Assembly (NCBI RefSeq): GCF_023078335.1
Contig: NZ_CP095550.1
Coordinates: forward strand, 4,446,001 to 4,510,000
From: Metabacillus endolithicus
GTDB taxonomy: Bacteria > Bacillota > Bacilli > Bacillales > Bacillaceae
DNA length: 64,000 nt
Direction: 5' to 3'
Positions within the stretch are counted from its first letter, which is position 1. Every line of letters starts with the position of its first letter. This document shows positions 1 to 8,649 of the stretch, in pieces. The translations under genes and the position numbers were made by a program. The notes under the pieces were generated by a model, which had not been told where the DNA came from, did no database searches, and saw only the letters and a program-made list of their open reading frames with translations.

Positions 1-338
1 AGTTTCATTTAAACAAATGTTTTCACTAATCATTTTCACAGGATTTATCACAACAATTGGTCAATTATTGAATCAACTTATTATTTTCGCAATTGGTGGA
101 GATCCGTACGTTATGCTAACAAGTGTGAACAGTCTTATTGGAGCAGATGGAGTTTTAGGAGCAGTTTTAGGCGTATTTGAAGTGTTTCAAATTTGGTATT
201 ATGTTTTGCTGGCACTTGGACTTATGAAAGTTTCAGCTTTCCAAACCGGCAGCATATACAATTGCTATTATTTTCTTTATTTTAGGTCTTATTGTTGCAG
301 CAATTGGAGGAGTTTTTGAAGGGATAGCACAGTTCTAA
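1..338 (+). CDS. yknW: YknW-like Yip1-type membrane protein, C-terminal part, frameshifted
   Basis: Only the 3' end lies in the window; the frame is open from base 2. It encodes hydrophobic segments typical of the Yip1-type protein at the head of the B. subtilis yknWXYZ operon. The frame breaks near 238-240: upstream it reads LGLMKVSAF, and the continuation (AAYTIAIIFF, ending EGIAQF) is in another frame and stops at 336-338. Restoring two T's to the short T run would give an F-S-K-P-A-A-Y junction. The stop overlaps the ATG of the adaptor gene by one base, so the two are coupled. Identity rests mainly on context plus the membrane character. Confidence 0.7.
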
Positions 339-1456
339 TGAAGAAAAAAATTTGGATAGGTATAGGCGTTGCGTGCTTAATCATTATATTAGTTGGAATT
401 AATGTTTTTCGAACAGTAAATAAAGAAAACCTAACAGTTGATACAATAAAAGTTGAAGAACGTGAAATGACCGGGAATGTAATGGTTCCCGGTACACTTT
501 CGCTAAGAAATGAGAGTTTTGTTTACTTATCCCCTGAAAGCGGTAATGTTGCTGAGATTCTTGTAAAAGAAGGAGATAAGGTGGAAGAAGGAACACCTCT
601 ACTTCGGTATGAGAATGAACAGCTATTATTAGAAAAAGAACAAAATGCTTTATCTCTAGAGTCTTCCTACTTACGAATTAATCAGGTGGAAAAACAAATA
701 AATGATTTGGATGAAAAAGAGGAAGATTTGACGAAGCAAGTAGGCAAGGATGAAGCAAAAAAACAAGTTGATGCCGAAAGAGATCAATTAAAAACAGATT
801 TAAAATTAGCTAACCTCGAAGCTAGACAAGTGCTACTTCAAAAAGAAACAATTGAGAAAAAACTGGGAGAACTTGAAGTTGTAAGTGAAATTTCTGGTAC
901 GGTTCTTTCTATTAGTAAAGATGCATCAAAAGGAGTCACTCAAGGAGCTATTTTACACATTGCAAAACCTGATGAGCTTATTGTAAAGGGATCCATTTCT
1001 GAATATGATTCTTTAAAAATTAAGGAGAAGCAACCTGTAACATTGAGATCTGATGTTGTACCAGGAAAGGAATGGGTTGGTGCCGTTAGTAAGGTTAATC
1101 TTCTGCCGGAACAGAATGAAAATGCAATGGGTAATGAAGATAGTGCTGTTCAGTATCCAATTGAAGTTACAATTGATGATAAAGGTATTAAAGCAAAACC
1201 AGGCTTTAAATTAATAATGGATATCCAAACAGAAAAAAGAAAAGCTCTTGCTGTTCCTTTAGAAGCAGTGAAACAGGATGCTGAAGAATATTATGTATTT
1301 GTTGTTAAAGAAGGAAAGGCCATTCGTAAAATAGTAAAAACAGGTGCGGCAAGTGATGAGTATATGGAGATCAAAACAGGGTTAGAAACAGGAGAAAGAG
1401 TTATTGTTAGTCCTTCAAATGAGCTGCAAAATAACATGGAAGTGAATGAGAAATGA
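338..1456 (+). CDS. yknX: YknX-type membrane fusion (HlyD/RND-like) adaptor of an ABC efflux system
   Basis: A 372-residue adaptor protein. One N-terminal membrane segment (about residues 5-24) is followed by a beta-barrel/lipoyl half with an ES-GNVAEILVKEGDKV hairpin sequence, a long lysine- and glutamate-rich coiled coil (about 95-180), the second lipoyl half (SEISGTVLSI) and a C-terminal barrel. This is the usual layout of MacA/YknX adaptors, which bridge a MacB-type permease to its substrate. It starts one base into the yknW stop and overlaps the next ATPase gene by four bases, so it is one operon. In B. subtilis, YknWXYZ protects against the SDP toxin; the same role here is inferred from synteny. 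Confidence 0.9.
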   Translation: MKKKIWIGIGVACLIIILVGINVFRTVNKENLTVDTIKVEEREMTGNVMVPGTLSLRNESFVYLSPESGNVAEILVKEGDKVEEGTPLLRYENEQLLLEKEQNALSLESSYLRINQVEKQINDLDEKEEDLTKQVGKDEAKKQVDAERDQLKTDLKLANLEARQVLLQKETIEKKLGELEVVSEISGTVLSISKDASKGVTQGAILHIAKPDELIVKGSISEYDSLKIKEKQPVTLRSDVVPGKEWVGAVSKVNLLPEQNENAMGNEDSAVQYPIEVTIDDKGIKAKPGFKLIMDIQTEKRKALAVPLEAVKQDAEEYYVFVVKEGKAIRKIVKTGAASDEYMEIKTGLETGERVIVSPSNELQNNMEVNEK

Positions 1457-2139
1457 TTGAGTTAACTTCCATTACTAAGAGCTATAAAGTAGGACAGGAT
1501 ACATTAGATGTTCTTAAAGGAATTAGTCTAACAATTAACGAAGGTGAATTCGTTGCGATTATGGGTCCTTCTGGTTCCGGAAAATCGACACTAATGAACG
1601 TTATTGGATGTTTAGACAACCCTACCTCGGGCACATACTTACTCGGTGATGAGGACATTTCCACTTATAAGGATGAAATGTTAGCTAGGGTACGTAATTT
1701 ATCGATAGGCTTCGTTTTCCAACAATTTCAGCTTCTTCCCCGGCTCACGGCTCTAAAAAATGTAGAGCTTCCGATGGTTTACGCGGGTTATAAGAAAAAA
1801 GAGCGTGAGGAGAGAGCAAAGCAGGCTCTTGAAAAGGTTGGGCTAGCCGAGAGGGTGAATCACTTGCCCAATGAGTTATCTGGAGGACAAAAACAACGTG
1901 TTGCAATCGCGAGGTCAATTGTAAATAACCCTAAAATCATACTGGCGGACGAACCAACTGGTGCACTTGATAGTAAAACAAGCATTACAATAATGGAGCA
2001 ATTCACACAATTAAATTTGGAGGGTACAACAGTTATACTTGTTACCCACGAACAAGAGGTTGCTGATTATGCAAAAAGAATTATTACAGTTAGAGATGGG
2101 ATCATTCTCTCAGATGTAGAGCGGAGGAGAGAAGTATGA
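1453..2139 (+). CDS. yknY: YknY ABC transporter ATPase (MacB/LolD type)
   Basis: A 228-residue ABC ATPase. Walker A GPSGSGKST lies near residue 38, followed by a Q-loop (FVFQQFQLLPRL), signature LSGGQKQR near 140, Walker B ILADEPTGALD and the switch histidine in VTHEQEVA. The GALD D-loop and overall length match the LolD/MacB exporter class, which powers mechanotransmission-type permeases rather than import. It overlaps yknX by ATGA and yknZ by four bases, so the three proteins are translationally coupled and form one transporter. Confidence 0.93.
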   Translation: MIELTSITKSYKVGQDTLDVLKGISLTINEGEFVAIMGPSGSGKSTLMNVIGCLDNPTSGTYLLGDEDISTYKDEMLARVRNLSIGFVFQQFQLLPRLTALKNVELPMVYAGYKKKEREERAKQALEKVGLAERVNHLPNELSGGQKQRVAIARSIVNNPKIILADEPTGALDSKTSITIMEQFTQLNLEGTTVILVTHEQEVADYAKRIITVRDGIILSDVERRREV

Positions 2140-3329
2140 GCTTACTTGAAAATGTAAAGATGGCATTAAGTTCAGTATTAGCTCATAAATTGCGCTCCAT
2201 TTTAACGATGCTCGGAATTATTATAGGTGTGGCATCCGTTATTTTAGTTGTTGCCATCGGTCAAGGTGGAGAGCAATTACTAAAAACTTCAATAACTGGT
2301 CCTGGTAATACGATTGAAGTTTATTATGAACCAAGTGAAGAAGAATTAATGTCAAACCCAAATGCCTATATGAATGCTGCTTTTACTCAGGAAGATGTTA
2401 ATTCATTAAGCAATATACCAGAAGTGAAAAAAGTTGTTGCAGCTTCATCAGAATATTTTTCAACAAGATATCGGGAAGAAACAGCCGATACTAGTGTTAA
2501 TGGTATAAACCAAGCCTATATGGAAGTAAATAACTTGAAGGTTGAATCAGGAAGAAATCTGGTTGAAGCAGATTTTATTGGAGGCACACGTGTAGGGGTT
2601 ATTAGCTCAGAGTTGAAAAAGGAAATGTTTGATAAAATTGAGCCGTTAGGTGAAGTTGTTTGGATTAATGGTCAACCGATTGAAATTATAGGAGTATTAG
2701 AGAAGCCAGAAGGTTTATTCGCATTCGGAGCGATGGAAGTATATGTACCATGGAATACATTTCGGAATTCTTTTGGAAAGAATGAATATAATTCAATTAC
2801 GTTACAGGCTACAAATGCTGACGTAATGAAAGAGGTTGGAGAAAAGGCAACAACTCTTTTAAATACAACTCATAATACAGATAATTCTTATAAAGTGTTT
2901 AATATGGAAGAAATGGCAGAAGGAATTGGTCAAATCACAACCATTATGACGTTAATTATTGGATCAATTGCGGGTATCTCACTTGTAGTCGGGGGAATTG
3001 GCGTGATGAACATCATGCTTGTTTCCGTAACTGAACGAACAAAAGAAATCGGAATAAGAAAGGCGTTAGGCGCAACAAAGCGTCAAATTCTTACTCAATT
3101 TCTAATTGAATCGGTCACCCTTACACTTATAGGTGGAATTATCGGAATTTTACTAGGAGCAATAGCAGCAAATGTTGTATCAATCTTTGCTGGATGGCCA
3201 CCTCTCATTTCTTGGCAGGTTGTTTTAGGAGGGTTAATATTTTCAATGGTTATTGGAATTGTTTTTGGAATGTTACCTGCGAATAAAGCGGCCCGCTTAA
3301 GTCCGATTGAATCTTTAAGATATGAATAA
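2136..3329 (+). CDS. yknZ: YknZ MacB-type ABC permease
   Basis: A 397-residue permease. One transmembrane helix near the N-terminus (LRSILTMLGIIIGVASVILV) precedes a large extracytoplasmic MacB-PCD domain of about 200 residues. Three C-terminal helices follow in the FtsX fold, with the conserved stretch MNIMLVSVTERTKEIGIRKALGA. It is the last gene of the operon and is followed directly by a terminator. With YknY it would form the energised pump, and YknX is the adaptor. Confidence 0.92.
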   Translation: MSLLENVKMALSSVLAHKLRSILTMLGIIIGVASVILVVAIGQGGEQLLKTSITGPGNTIEVYYEPSEEELMSNPNAYMNAAFTQEDVNSLSNIPEVKKVVAASSEYFSTRYREETADTSVNGINQAYMEVNNLKVESGRNLVEADFIGGTRVGVISSELKKEMFDKIEPLGEVVWINGQPIEIIGVLEKPEGLFAFGAMEVYVPWNTFRNSFGKNEYNSITLQATNADVMKEVGEKATTLLNTTHNTDNSYKVFNMEEMAEGIGQITTIMTLIIGSIAGISLVVGGIGVMNIMLVSVTERTKEIGIRKALGATKRQILTQFLIESVTLTLIGGIIGILLGAIAANVVSIFAGWPPLISWQVVLGGLIFSMVIGIVFGMLPANKAARLSPIESLRYE

Positions 3330-3335
3330 CATTTT

Positions 3336-3370
3336 AACCTCCCATTAGTTGTTTATGGGAGGTTTTTTAT
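3336..3370 (+). terminator. Rho-independent terminator of the yknWXYZ operon
   Basis: The arms AACCTCCCA and TGGGAGGTT enclose an 11-base loop and are followed by a T-rich tract. It starts six bases after the yknZ stop. Confidence 0.9.
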
Positions 3371-3539
3371 TATGTTTTTCTCTTGAAATGCAGAGACTTA
3401 TTTAACTAATACAATCGAATTCTTTCGAAAAACAACCAATTTCATTCAAATGAAATGAATGTATCGGTTCTATCGGCTATTATTTTATTAAAATATCATT
3501 CAAAATATGAATGTTTTTGAAATAGTTATATGTTTTTAG

Positions 3540-3589
3540 TGATAAAAAGTGATAGTATTTGATAAAATATGATTGATTTTGGATGAAGA
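3540..3589 (+). promoter_or_regulatory. FruR operator: tandem 10-bp direct repeats
   Basis: TGAT occurs at 3540, 3550, 3560 and 3570, exactly 10 bp apart, with TGATA in the first three. A weaker TGGAT follows at 3580. The repeats cover the -35 element of the fru promoter. Four adjacent 10-bp direct repeats are the established binding requirement of the DeoR-family fructose repressor FruR in Lactococcus lactis, released by fructose 1-phosphate. Spacing, position and the adjacent fruR gene make this assignment strong. Confidence 0.85.
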
Positions 3590-3601
3590 TGAAAGTATAA
3601 T
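3573..3601 (+). promoter_or_regulatory. Sigma-A promoter of fruRKA
   Basis: TTGATT at 3573-3578, a 17-base spacer and a perfect TATAAT at 3596-3601. The -35 box lies inside the FruR repeat array and a cre box lies just downstream, so the promoter is placed for double repression. Confidence 0.85.
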
Positions 3602-3619
3602 GAAAAAGTAAGTAGATTA

Positions 3620-3633
3620 TGTATTCGCTTACA
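3620..3633 (+). promoter_or_regulatory. Probable cre box (CcpA site) upstream of fruR
   Basis: TGTATTCGCTTACA is a near-palindromic match to the catabolite response element, with central CG and flanking TG/CA. It lies about 12 bases past the expected transcription start, a position at which CcpA blocks elongation or clearance. It fits the known CcpA control of fru operons in low-GC Gram-positives. Confidence 0.8.
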
Positions 3634-3656
3634 AAAAATTAGGAGGTGTTGTTAGT

Positions 3657-4412
3657 TTGTTAACACCTGAACGTCATCGACTAATTCTTGATCTTTTAAA
3701 AGAAAGACATTCTGTGAAAATACATGAGCTTGTCGACTTAACTAACACATCAGAGTCCACAATTCGTCGTGACTTAACACAATTGGAAGAAGATAAGTAT
3801 TTAAAACGAATTCATGGCGGAGCGGCACTTTTACAAGGAAAGCTAAAGGAACCAAATGTTAGTGAGAAATCTGCCAAAAACCTTCAGCAAAAGAAAATGA
3901 TTGCATCTGAAGCAGCTGCTCTTATAGAAGAAGGAGATTGTATTTTTTTAGATGCAGGTACAACAACACTACAAATGGTTGAATATTTATCACCTGAAAA
4001 AGAAATTGTCGTTGTTACTAATGGACTAACTGTTATTGAACCGCTTTTAAGTAAAGGGATAAAAACATATTTAATTGGTGGATTCTTAAAGCCATCTACT
4101 GGTGCTATGATTGGACGCGGTGCTTTAACGGCATTAGAACAATACCGTTTTGATAAATGCTTTTTAGGAGTAAATGGAATACATGTTGAGTTAGGTTATA
4201 CAACACCTGACCCTGAAGAAGCAGCAATGAAAATGACAGCACTAAAGCTTTCAAGAGAGAAATATGTTTTAGCTGATTATTCCAAATTTGGAGAAATTGC
4301 ATTTTCAAGAATTGCTCAGCTTTCAGAAGCAAAGATTATAACAGATGAAGGAGAAGATGAAGTCCTTTATCCATATACAAAAAATACAGCAATAAAGGTA
4401 GTGAATACATGA
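3657..4412 (+). CDS. fruR: FruR, DeoR-family repressor of the fructose operon
   Basis: A 251-residue DeoR-family regulator. The N-terminal winged helix includes SESTIRRDLTQLE and the family RIHGGA turn near residues 48-60. The C-terminal sugar-phosphate sensor has DAGTTTLQMVEYL and VTNGL. The start is TTG at 3657, nine bases after AGGAGGTG; no better in-frame ATG exists. It overlaps fruK by four bases (ATGA). It is the first gene of fruRKA and would autoregulate through the repeat array just upstream, with fructose 1-phosphate as inducer. Confidence 0.95.
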   Translation: MLTPERHRLILDLLKERHSVKIHELVDLTNTSESTIRRDLTQLEEDKYLKRIHGGAALLQGKLKEPNVSEKSAKNLQQKKMIASEAAALIEEGDCIFLDAGTTTLQMVEYLSPEKEIVVVTNGLTVIEPLLSKGIKTYLIGGFLKPSTGAMIGRGALTALEQYRFDKCFLGVNGIHVELGYTTPDPEEAAMKMTALKLSREKYVLADYSKFGEIAFSRIAQLSEAKIITDEGEDEVLYPYTKNTAIKVVNT

Positions 4413-5320
4413 TTTATACCGTTACATTGAATCCATCAGTTGATTACATCGTAAGAGTTGAACAATTTGAGTTAGGATCGTTAAACCGTACATCGGAAGA
4501 TTCAAAATTTCCTGGTGGTAAAGGGATTAATGTATCACGTGTGTTGAAGCGATTAGGTGTTGAATCTAACGCATTAGGTTTTATAGGTGGTTTTACCGGT
4601 TCTTTCGTAGCAGATTTTCTATCTGGAGAGAATATTCAACACAACTTTATAAAAGTTTCTGGTGATACGAGAATAAACGTTAAGCTAAAAACTGACGTTG
4701 AGACAGAGATAAATGGAGTGGGACCTAGTGTGTCAGAAGAACAGCTAAATCAGTTTTTACAATTGTTTCAGCATATGAATCAAGACGATATTGTTCTTTT
4801 AGCAGGTAGTATTCCAGGGACATTACCAACATCTATCTATCAAAAAATCATGACTATTTGTAAAGAGAAAGAGATAAAAGTAGTGGCAGATGTTTCTGGT
4901 GATGCGCTAAAAGAGGTTTTATCTGAAAAACCATTCTTAATTAAACCAAACCATCATGAATTAGGGGAATTGTTTGAAACTAACATTCAATCTGTGGAAG
5001 ATGCACATAAATATGCAAAGCAACTTGTTAAACAAGGTGTAAAGCATGTGATTGTCTCAATGGCTGGTGAAGGGGCACTTCTAGTTACAGATGAATTCAG
5101 TTATGTAGCAAATGTACCAAAAGGAAAGGTGTTAAATTCTGTTGGTGCCGGTGATTCAGTTGTTGGTGGCTTTTTAAGTGCATTCTCCGATAATAAATCG
5201 TTGGAAGAAGCGTTTAAAATTGGTGTTGCTTCAGGCAGTGCAACAGCATTTTCACTTGAACTGTGCACCAAAAAAGAAGTAGAAGAGTTATTACCTCAAA
5301 TAGAAGTATTCAAAATATAG
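4409..5320 (+). CDS. fruK: FruK, 1-phosphofructokinase
   Basis: A 303-residue PfkB-family kinase that phosphorylates fructose 1-phosphate to fructose 1,6-bisphosphate. It shows the N-terminal TLNPSVDY motif of hexose-phosphate kinases, GGKGINVSRVLKRLG near residue 37, and the C-terminal PfkB signature SVGAGDSVVGGF with the catalytic Asp near residue 248. It lies between the regulator and the PTS transporter in the same operon, and its product removes the FruR inducer. Confidence 0.96.
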   Translation: MIYTVTLNPSVDYIVRVEQFELGSLNRTSEDSKFPGGKGINVSRVLKRLGVESNALGFIGGFTGSFVADFLSGENIQHNFIKVSGDTRINVKLKTDVETEINGVGPSVSEEQLNQFLQLFQHMNQDDIVLLAGSIPGTLPTSIYQKIMTICKEKEIKVVADVSGDALKEVLSEKPFLIKPNHHELGELFETNIQSVEDAHKYAKQLVKQGVKHVIVSMAGEGALLVTDEFSYVANVPKGKVLNSVGAGDSVVGGFLSAFSDNKSLEEAFKIGVASGSATAFSLELCTKKEVEELLPQIEVFKI

Positions 5321-5333
5321 AGGGGGAAAAAAG

Positions 5334-7199
5334 ATGAGGATAACAGAAGTATTAACAAAACGTACAATAAAATTAGAAATCCAATCAACATCAAAGAGCG
5401 ATGTTGTTAAAGAATTAGTTGATGTTTTAGATCGTGCTGGTAAGCTTTCAAACAAAGCGGCTTACGAGCAAGCAGTATTAAATCGTGAAAAACAAAGTAC
5501 AACAGGAATTGGTGATGGTATTGCCATTCCTCATGCTAAAACAAATGCAGTGAAAGAACCTGCTATTGTGTTTGGACGTTCAACAAATGGTGTGGATTAT
5601 GAATCATTAGATGGTCAACCAAGTTATTTGTTTTTCATGATTGCTGCTCCAGAGGGCGCAAACAATACCCACTTAGAAGCATTGTCAAAACTTTCAAGTA
5701 TATTAATGAAGCAAGAAGTAAGAGATCAGTTACTTCAAGCAAAAACAGAAGATGAAGTGTTGGCGATTATCGACCAATATGATGTTCAAGAAGATGAGAA
5801 TGAAGCTGTGTCAACTGAAGGGAAAACAGGTAAAATATTAGCTGTTACTGCATGTCCAACGGGTATTGCTCATACGTATATGGCAGCAGATGCATTAAAA
5901 GAAAAAGCAAAAGAGCTGAACTTATCGTTAAAAGTAGAAACGAATGGTTCCGGTGGAGCTAAAAATGTTTTAACTCCTGCAGAAATTGAAGAAGCTACAG
6001 CGATTATCGTAGCTGCAGATAAACAAGTAGAAATGGAACGTTTTAAAGGTAAGCATGTGATCATTGTTCCAGTTGCTGATGGTATTCGTAAAACAAAAGA
6101 ATTATTAGATCGTGCTGTGAATCAAGATGCTCCAATTTATCAAGGAAGTGGAGAATCGAAAAAAGAAGATCGCAGCGGTGAAAGAACTGGATTTTATAAG
6201 CACTTAATGAACGGTGTATCTAATATGTTACCGTTTGTTGTTGGTGGCGGTATCTTAATCGCCTTATCATTCATGTTTGGAATTCATGCATCAGACCCTA
6301 ATGACCCTTCACATAACGCCTTTGCAGAAGCATTGAGCACAATTGGTGGCGGAAATGCATTTGGATTAATGATTCCTGTATTAGCGGGATTCATTGCATT
6401 AAGTATTGCGGATCGTCCAGGTTTAGCACCAGGTATGGTTGGTGGATTTATGGCAGCTCAAGGTGGCGCAGGCTTCTTGGGTGGATTAATTGCTGGTTTC
6501 TTAGCTGGTTATATTGTTGTACTTTTAAAGAAACTTTTATCTGGTATGCCAGCTTCTTTAGAAGGAATTAAACCCGTTCTGTTATATCCGGTATTAAGTA
6601 TATTCACTGTTGGAATGATCATGTTCTTTGTAGTAAATCAACCTGTAAGTGCATTAAATGGTGTGATTAGTGACTTCTTAGGCAACTTAGGTACAGGAAA
6701 CTTAATACTTCTAGGCTTACTATTAGGTGGAATGATGGCAGTAGATATGGGTGGTCCAATTAATAAAGCTGCTTTCACATTTGGAATTGCAATGATTGAT
6801 GCTGGAAACTTTGCTCCGCATGCTGCAGTTATGGCTGGCGGTATGGTTCCTCCACTAGGAATTGCATTAGCAACTACTTTATTTAAAAATAAATTTACGA
6901 AACGTGAACGTGAAGCAGGGATTACTTGTTATATTATGGGTGCTTCATTTATTACAGAAGGTGCTATTCCTTTTGCAGCGGCCGATCCAGCTCGTGTTAT
7001 TCCTTCCATTATCACTGGTTCTGCAGTAGCTGGAGCCTTAGCAATGTTCTTTGGAAATGGATTACGCGCACCACACGGCGGTGCATTTGTTATTCCATTA
7101 GTTGAAGGTAACCCGGTTTTATATTTATTAGCTATTGTTATAGGTGCAGTAGTTACTGCTTTAATGTTAGGAATCTTAAAAAAGCGTGTTAATGAATAA
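5334..7199 (+). CDS. fruA: FruA, fructose-specific PTS enzyme IIABC
   Basis: A 621-residue three-domain PTS permease that imports fructose as fructose 1-phosphate. EIIA spans about residues 1-145 with the phosphorylated histidine in IPHAKT (His67). EIIB starts near 165 with the phospho-cysteine in TACPTGIAHT (Cys174). EIIC, from about 285 to the end, is a multi-span membrane domain with the conserved GGPINKAAF and GAIPFAAADP stretches. RBS AGAGGGGG precedes the ATG. It is the last gene of the operon. Confidence 0.97.
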   Translation: MRITEVLTKRTIKLEIQSTSKSDVVKELVDVLDRAGKLSNKAAYEQAVLNREKQSTTGIGDGIAIPHAKTNAVKEPAIVFGRSTNGVDYESLDGQPSYLFFMIAAPEGANNTHLEALSKLSSILMKQEVRDQLLQAKTEDEVLAIIDQYDVQEDENEAVSTEGKTGKILAVTACPTGIAHTYMAADALKEKAKELNLSLKVETNGSGGAKNVLTPAEIEEATAIIVAADKQVEMERFKGKHVIIVPVADGIRKTKELLDRAVNQDAPIYQGSGESKKEDRSGERTGFYKHLMNGVSNMLPFVVGGGILIALSFMFGIHASDPNDPSHNAFAEALSTIGGGNAFGLMIPVLAGFIALSIADRPGLAPGMVGGFMAAQGGAGFLGGLIAGFLAGYIVVLLKKLLSGMPASLEGIKPVLLYPVLSIFTVGMIMFFVVNQPVSALNGVISDFLGNLGTGNLILLGLLLGGMMAVDMGGPINKAAFTFGIAMIDAGNFAPHAAVMAGGMVPPLGIALATTLFKNKFTKREREAGITCYIMGASFITEGAIPFAAADPARVIPSIITGSAVAGALAMFFGNGLRAPHGGAFVIPLVEGNPVLYLLAIVIGAVVTALMLGILKKRVNE

Positions 7200-7208
7200 T
7201 AAGTTGTA

Positions 7209-7260
7209 AAAGAGCAGACTGGTTTTTAGTTTACTAGAAATCAGTCTGCTTTTCTTTTTT
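7209..7260 (+). terminator. Terminator of the fruRKA operon
   Basis: The arms AGCAGACTG and CAGTCTGCT have a 20-base loop and are followed by a long T-rich tract (TTTTCTTTTTT). Confidence 0.9.
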
Positions 7261-7354
7261 GAGAATTCTTTTACAACTGTAGTGATTAAAAGTAAAAAAA
7301 GTTGGGTAAATAAAAGTAGTAGAGAAAAAGATAGAATTGAAAGGTGGAATTAAC

Positions 7355-7777
7355 TTGTCAAAACCATTATTTACGTCAACAGTCACAGCAGTCGGTGGAA
7401 GAGATGGCAGAGTTGAGTCATCTGATGGTAATATCAATTTACAACTAGCAATGCCAGGTTCACCTAGAGCCAAGGAAATGCCTGAAGCAACAAATCCTGA
7501 GCAATTATTTGCGGCTGGTTATTCTGCATGCTTTGACGGTGCATTACAATTAATTGCAAAAAGAGAAAATGTGAGCTTTGAATCTGAAGTAACAGCAAAT
7601 GTTAGTCTTTTAAAGGACGAGTCTGATGATGGTTTTAAACTAGGTGTTACGTTACAAGTAAAAGGAACAGGAATTGAAAAGGACAAGCTTGAAGAATTGG
7701 TTGAAAAGGCACATGGATTTTGTCCATATTCAAAAGCAACAAGAGGAAATATTGAAGTTGAACTAGAGGTCGTATAA
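7355..7777 (+). CDS. ohr: Ohr/OsmC-family organic hydroperoxide reductase
   Basis: A 140-residue OsmC-fold thiol peroxidase that reduces organic hydroperoxides in the cytoplasm. The two redox cysteines are at Cys59 (YSACFDGAL) and Cys123 (GFCPYSKATRG), the Ohr spacing. The start is TTG at 7355, seven bases after AAGGTGG; this gives the standard SKPLFTSTV N-terminus. An earlier in-frame TTG at 7337 lacks an RBS. No OhrR gene is adjacent, so regulation cannot be read here. Assignment to ohrA or ohrB is open. Confidence 0.93.
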   Translation: MSKPLFTSTVTAVGGRDGRVESSDGNINLQLAMPGSPRAKEMPEATNPEQLFAAGYSACFDGALQLIAKRENVSFESEVTANVSLLKDESDDGFKLGVTLQVKGTGIEKDKLEELVEKAHGFCPYSKATRGNIEVELEVV

Positions 7778-7832
7778 GAATTTACCATTAATTAGAAGAA
7801 TTTCTTCAAGTAAATAATCGTAAAATTATTTC

Positions 7833-7877
7833 TAATCCCCGAATGATCTCTCTTCATTTGGGGATTAATTGTTTTTA
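7833..7877 (+). terminator. Terminator downstream of ohr
   Basis: The arms TAATCCCCGAATGA and TCATTTGGGGATTA, with one G-T pair, are followed by ATTGTTTTTAT. Confidence 0.85.
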
Positions 7878-7958
7878 TAGAAATAGGATATTTATTGGCA
7901 AAATATCCATATAACAAGGTATAATGATAAAAGAGCAATGTAATATAGGAGGATCTTC

Positions 7959-8519
7959 ATGTCGCAAACTGAAACAGAAACAACGAAGTCAAAGATGTGG
8001 GAATGGACAAAGGCCATTGTGCTAGCGGTTGGACTGGCTATGATTATTCGTATTTTTTTATTTGAACCATATCTTGTAGAAGGGTCTTCGATGGATCCAA
8101 CACTACATGATGGGGATCGTCTTTTTGTTAATAAAACGTTAAAATTTATTGGTGAGATTGATAAAGGTGATATTGTTATTATTGATGGCAAAGAAGAAAA
8201 CATTCGCTATGTAAAACGTGTAATAGGTGTCCCAGGAGATAAGGTCAGTGCGCAAGATGGAAAAGTGTATGTCAACGGAACGGTTATAAAGGAACCATAC
8301 CTTGATAGTAATGAAAAGGAAGCAGAGAGTATAGGAATTGACTTAACGGATGATTTTGAAGAGATAGAGGTACCGAACGGTAACTATTTTGTTATGGGAG
8401 ATAATCGACTAAATAGCATGGATAGTCGAAACGGTCTAGGTTTAATTGAAAAAGATCGTATCTTGGGTAAATCTGAATTTATCTTTTTCCCATTGGATCA
8501 TTTAAGTAAAACAGAATAG
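7959..8519 (+). CDS. sipT: Type I signal peptidase (SipS/SipT class)
   Basis: A 186-residue signal peptidase I. One N-terminal membrane anchor (about residues 17-36) is followed by the catalytic serine in EGSSMDPTL (Ser44) and the general base lysine in RYVKRVIGVPGD (Lys86). The box MGDNRLNSMDSR near residue 146 is also present. It cleaves signal peptides of secreted proteins outside the membrane; the InhA-like protease and other exported proteins here are plausible substrates. RBS AGGAGG lies seven bases upstream. SipT rather than SipS is suggested by its place in the B. subtilis gene order. Confidence 0.93.
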   Translation: MSQTETETTKSKMWEWTKAIVLAVGLAMIIRIFLFEPYLVEGSSMDPTLHDGDRLFVNKTLKFIGEIDKGDIVIIDGKEENIRYVKRVIGVPGDKVSAQDGKVYVNGTVIKEPYLDSNEKEAESIGIDLTDDFEEIEVPNGNYFVMGDNRLNSMDSRNGLGLIEKDRILGKSEFIFFPLDHLSKTE

Positions 8520-8530
8520 TTAATACAACG

Positions 8531-8562
8531 AAGATGACAAAGTTTTATTTGTCGTCTTTTTT
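8531..8562 (+). terminator. Terminator downstream of the signal peptidase gene
   Basis: The arms AAGATGACAAA and TTTGTCGTCTT are followed by a T run. Confidence 0.88.
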
Positions 8563-8582
8563 AAATTTATCTTCCATATTTT

Positions 8583-8608
8583 TGTAACATTTCATCCTTT
8601 TAAGCGAC
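8583..8608 (+). promoter_or_regulatory. Candidate ECF sigma factor promoter
   Basis: TGTAAC at 8583-8588, a 16-base spacer and CGAC at 8605-8608 match the B. subtilis ECF sigma pattern, closest to SigX (TGTAAC, CGAC). It lies about 40 bases before the DUF4349 lipoprotein gene and after a terminator, so it is well placed to drive that gene alone. The assignment to one ECF factor is inference. Confidence 0.6.
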
Positions 8609-8649
8609 TACATATATAAGTCAAACACAACAAAGGAAGTGTTAAAAAG

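Noticed and set aside
3439..3456. An 18-bp palindrome (ATTTCATTCAAATGAAAT) upstream of the fru promoter
   Set aside because: Lies about 130 bases before the promoter in A+T-rich DNA; no known regulator fits and the 10-bp repeats explain the control better.
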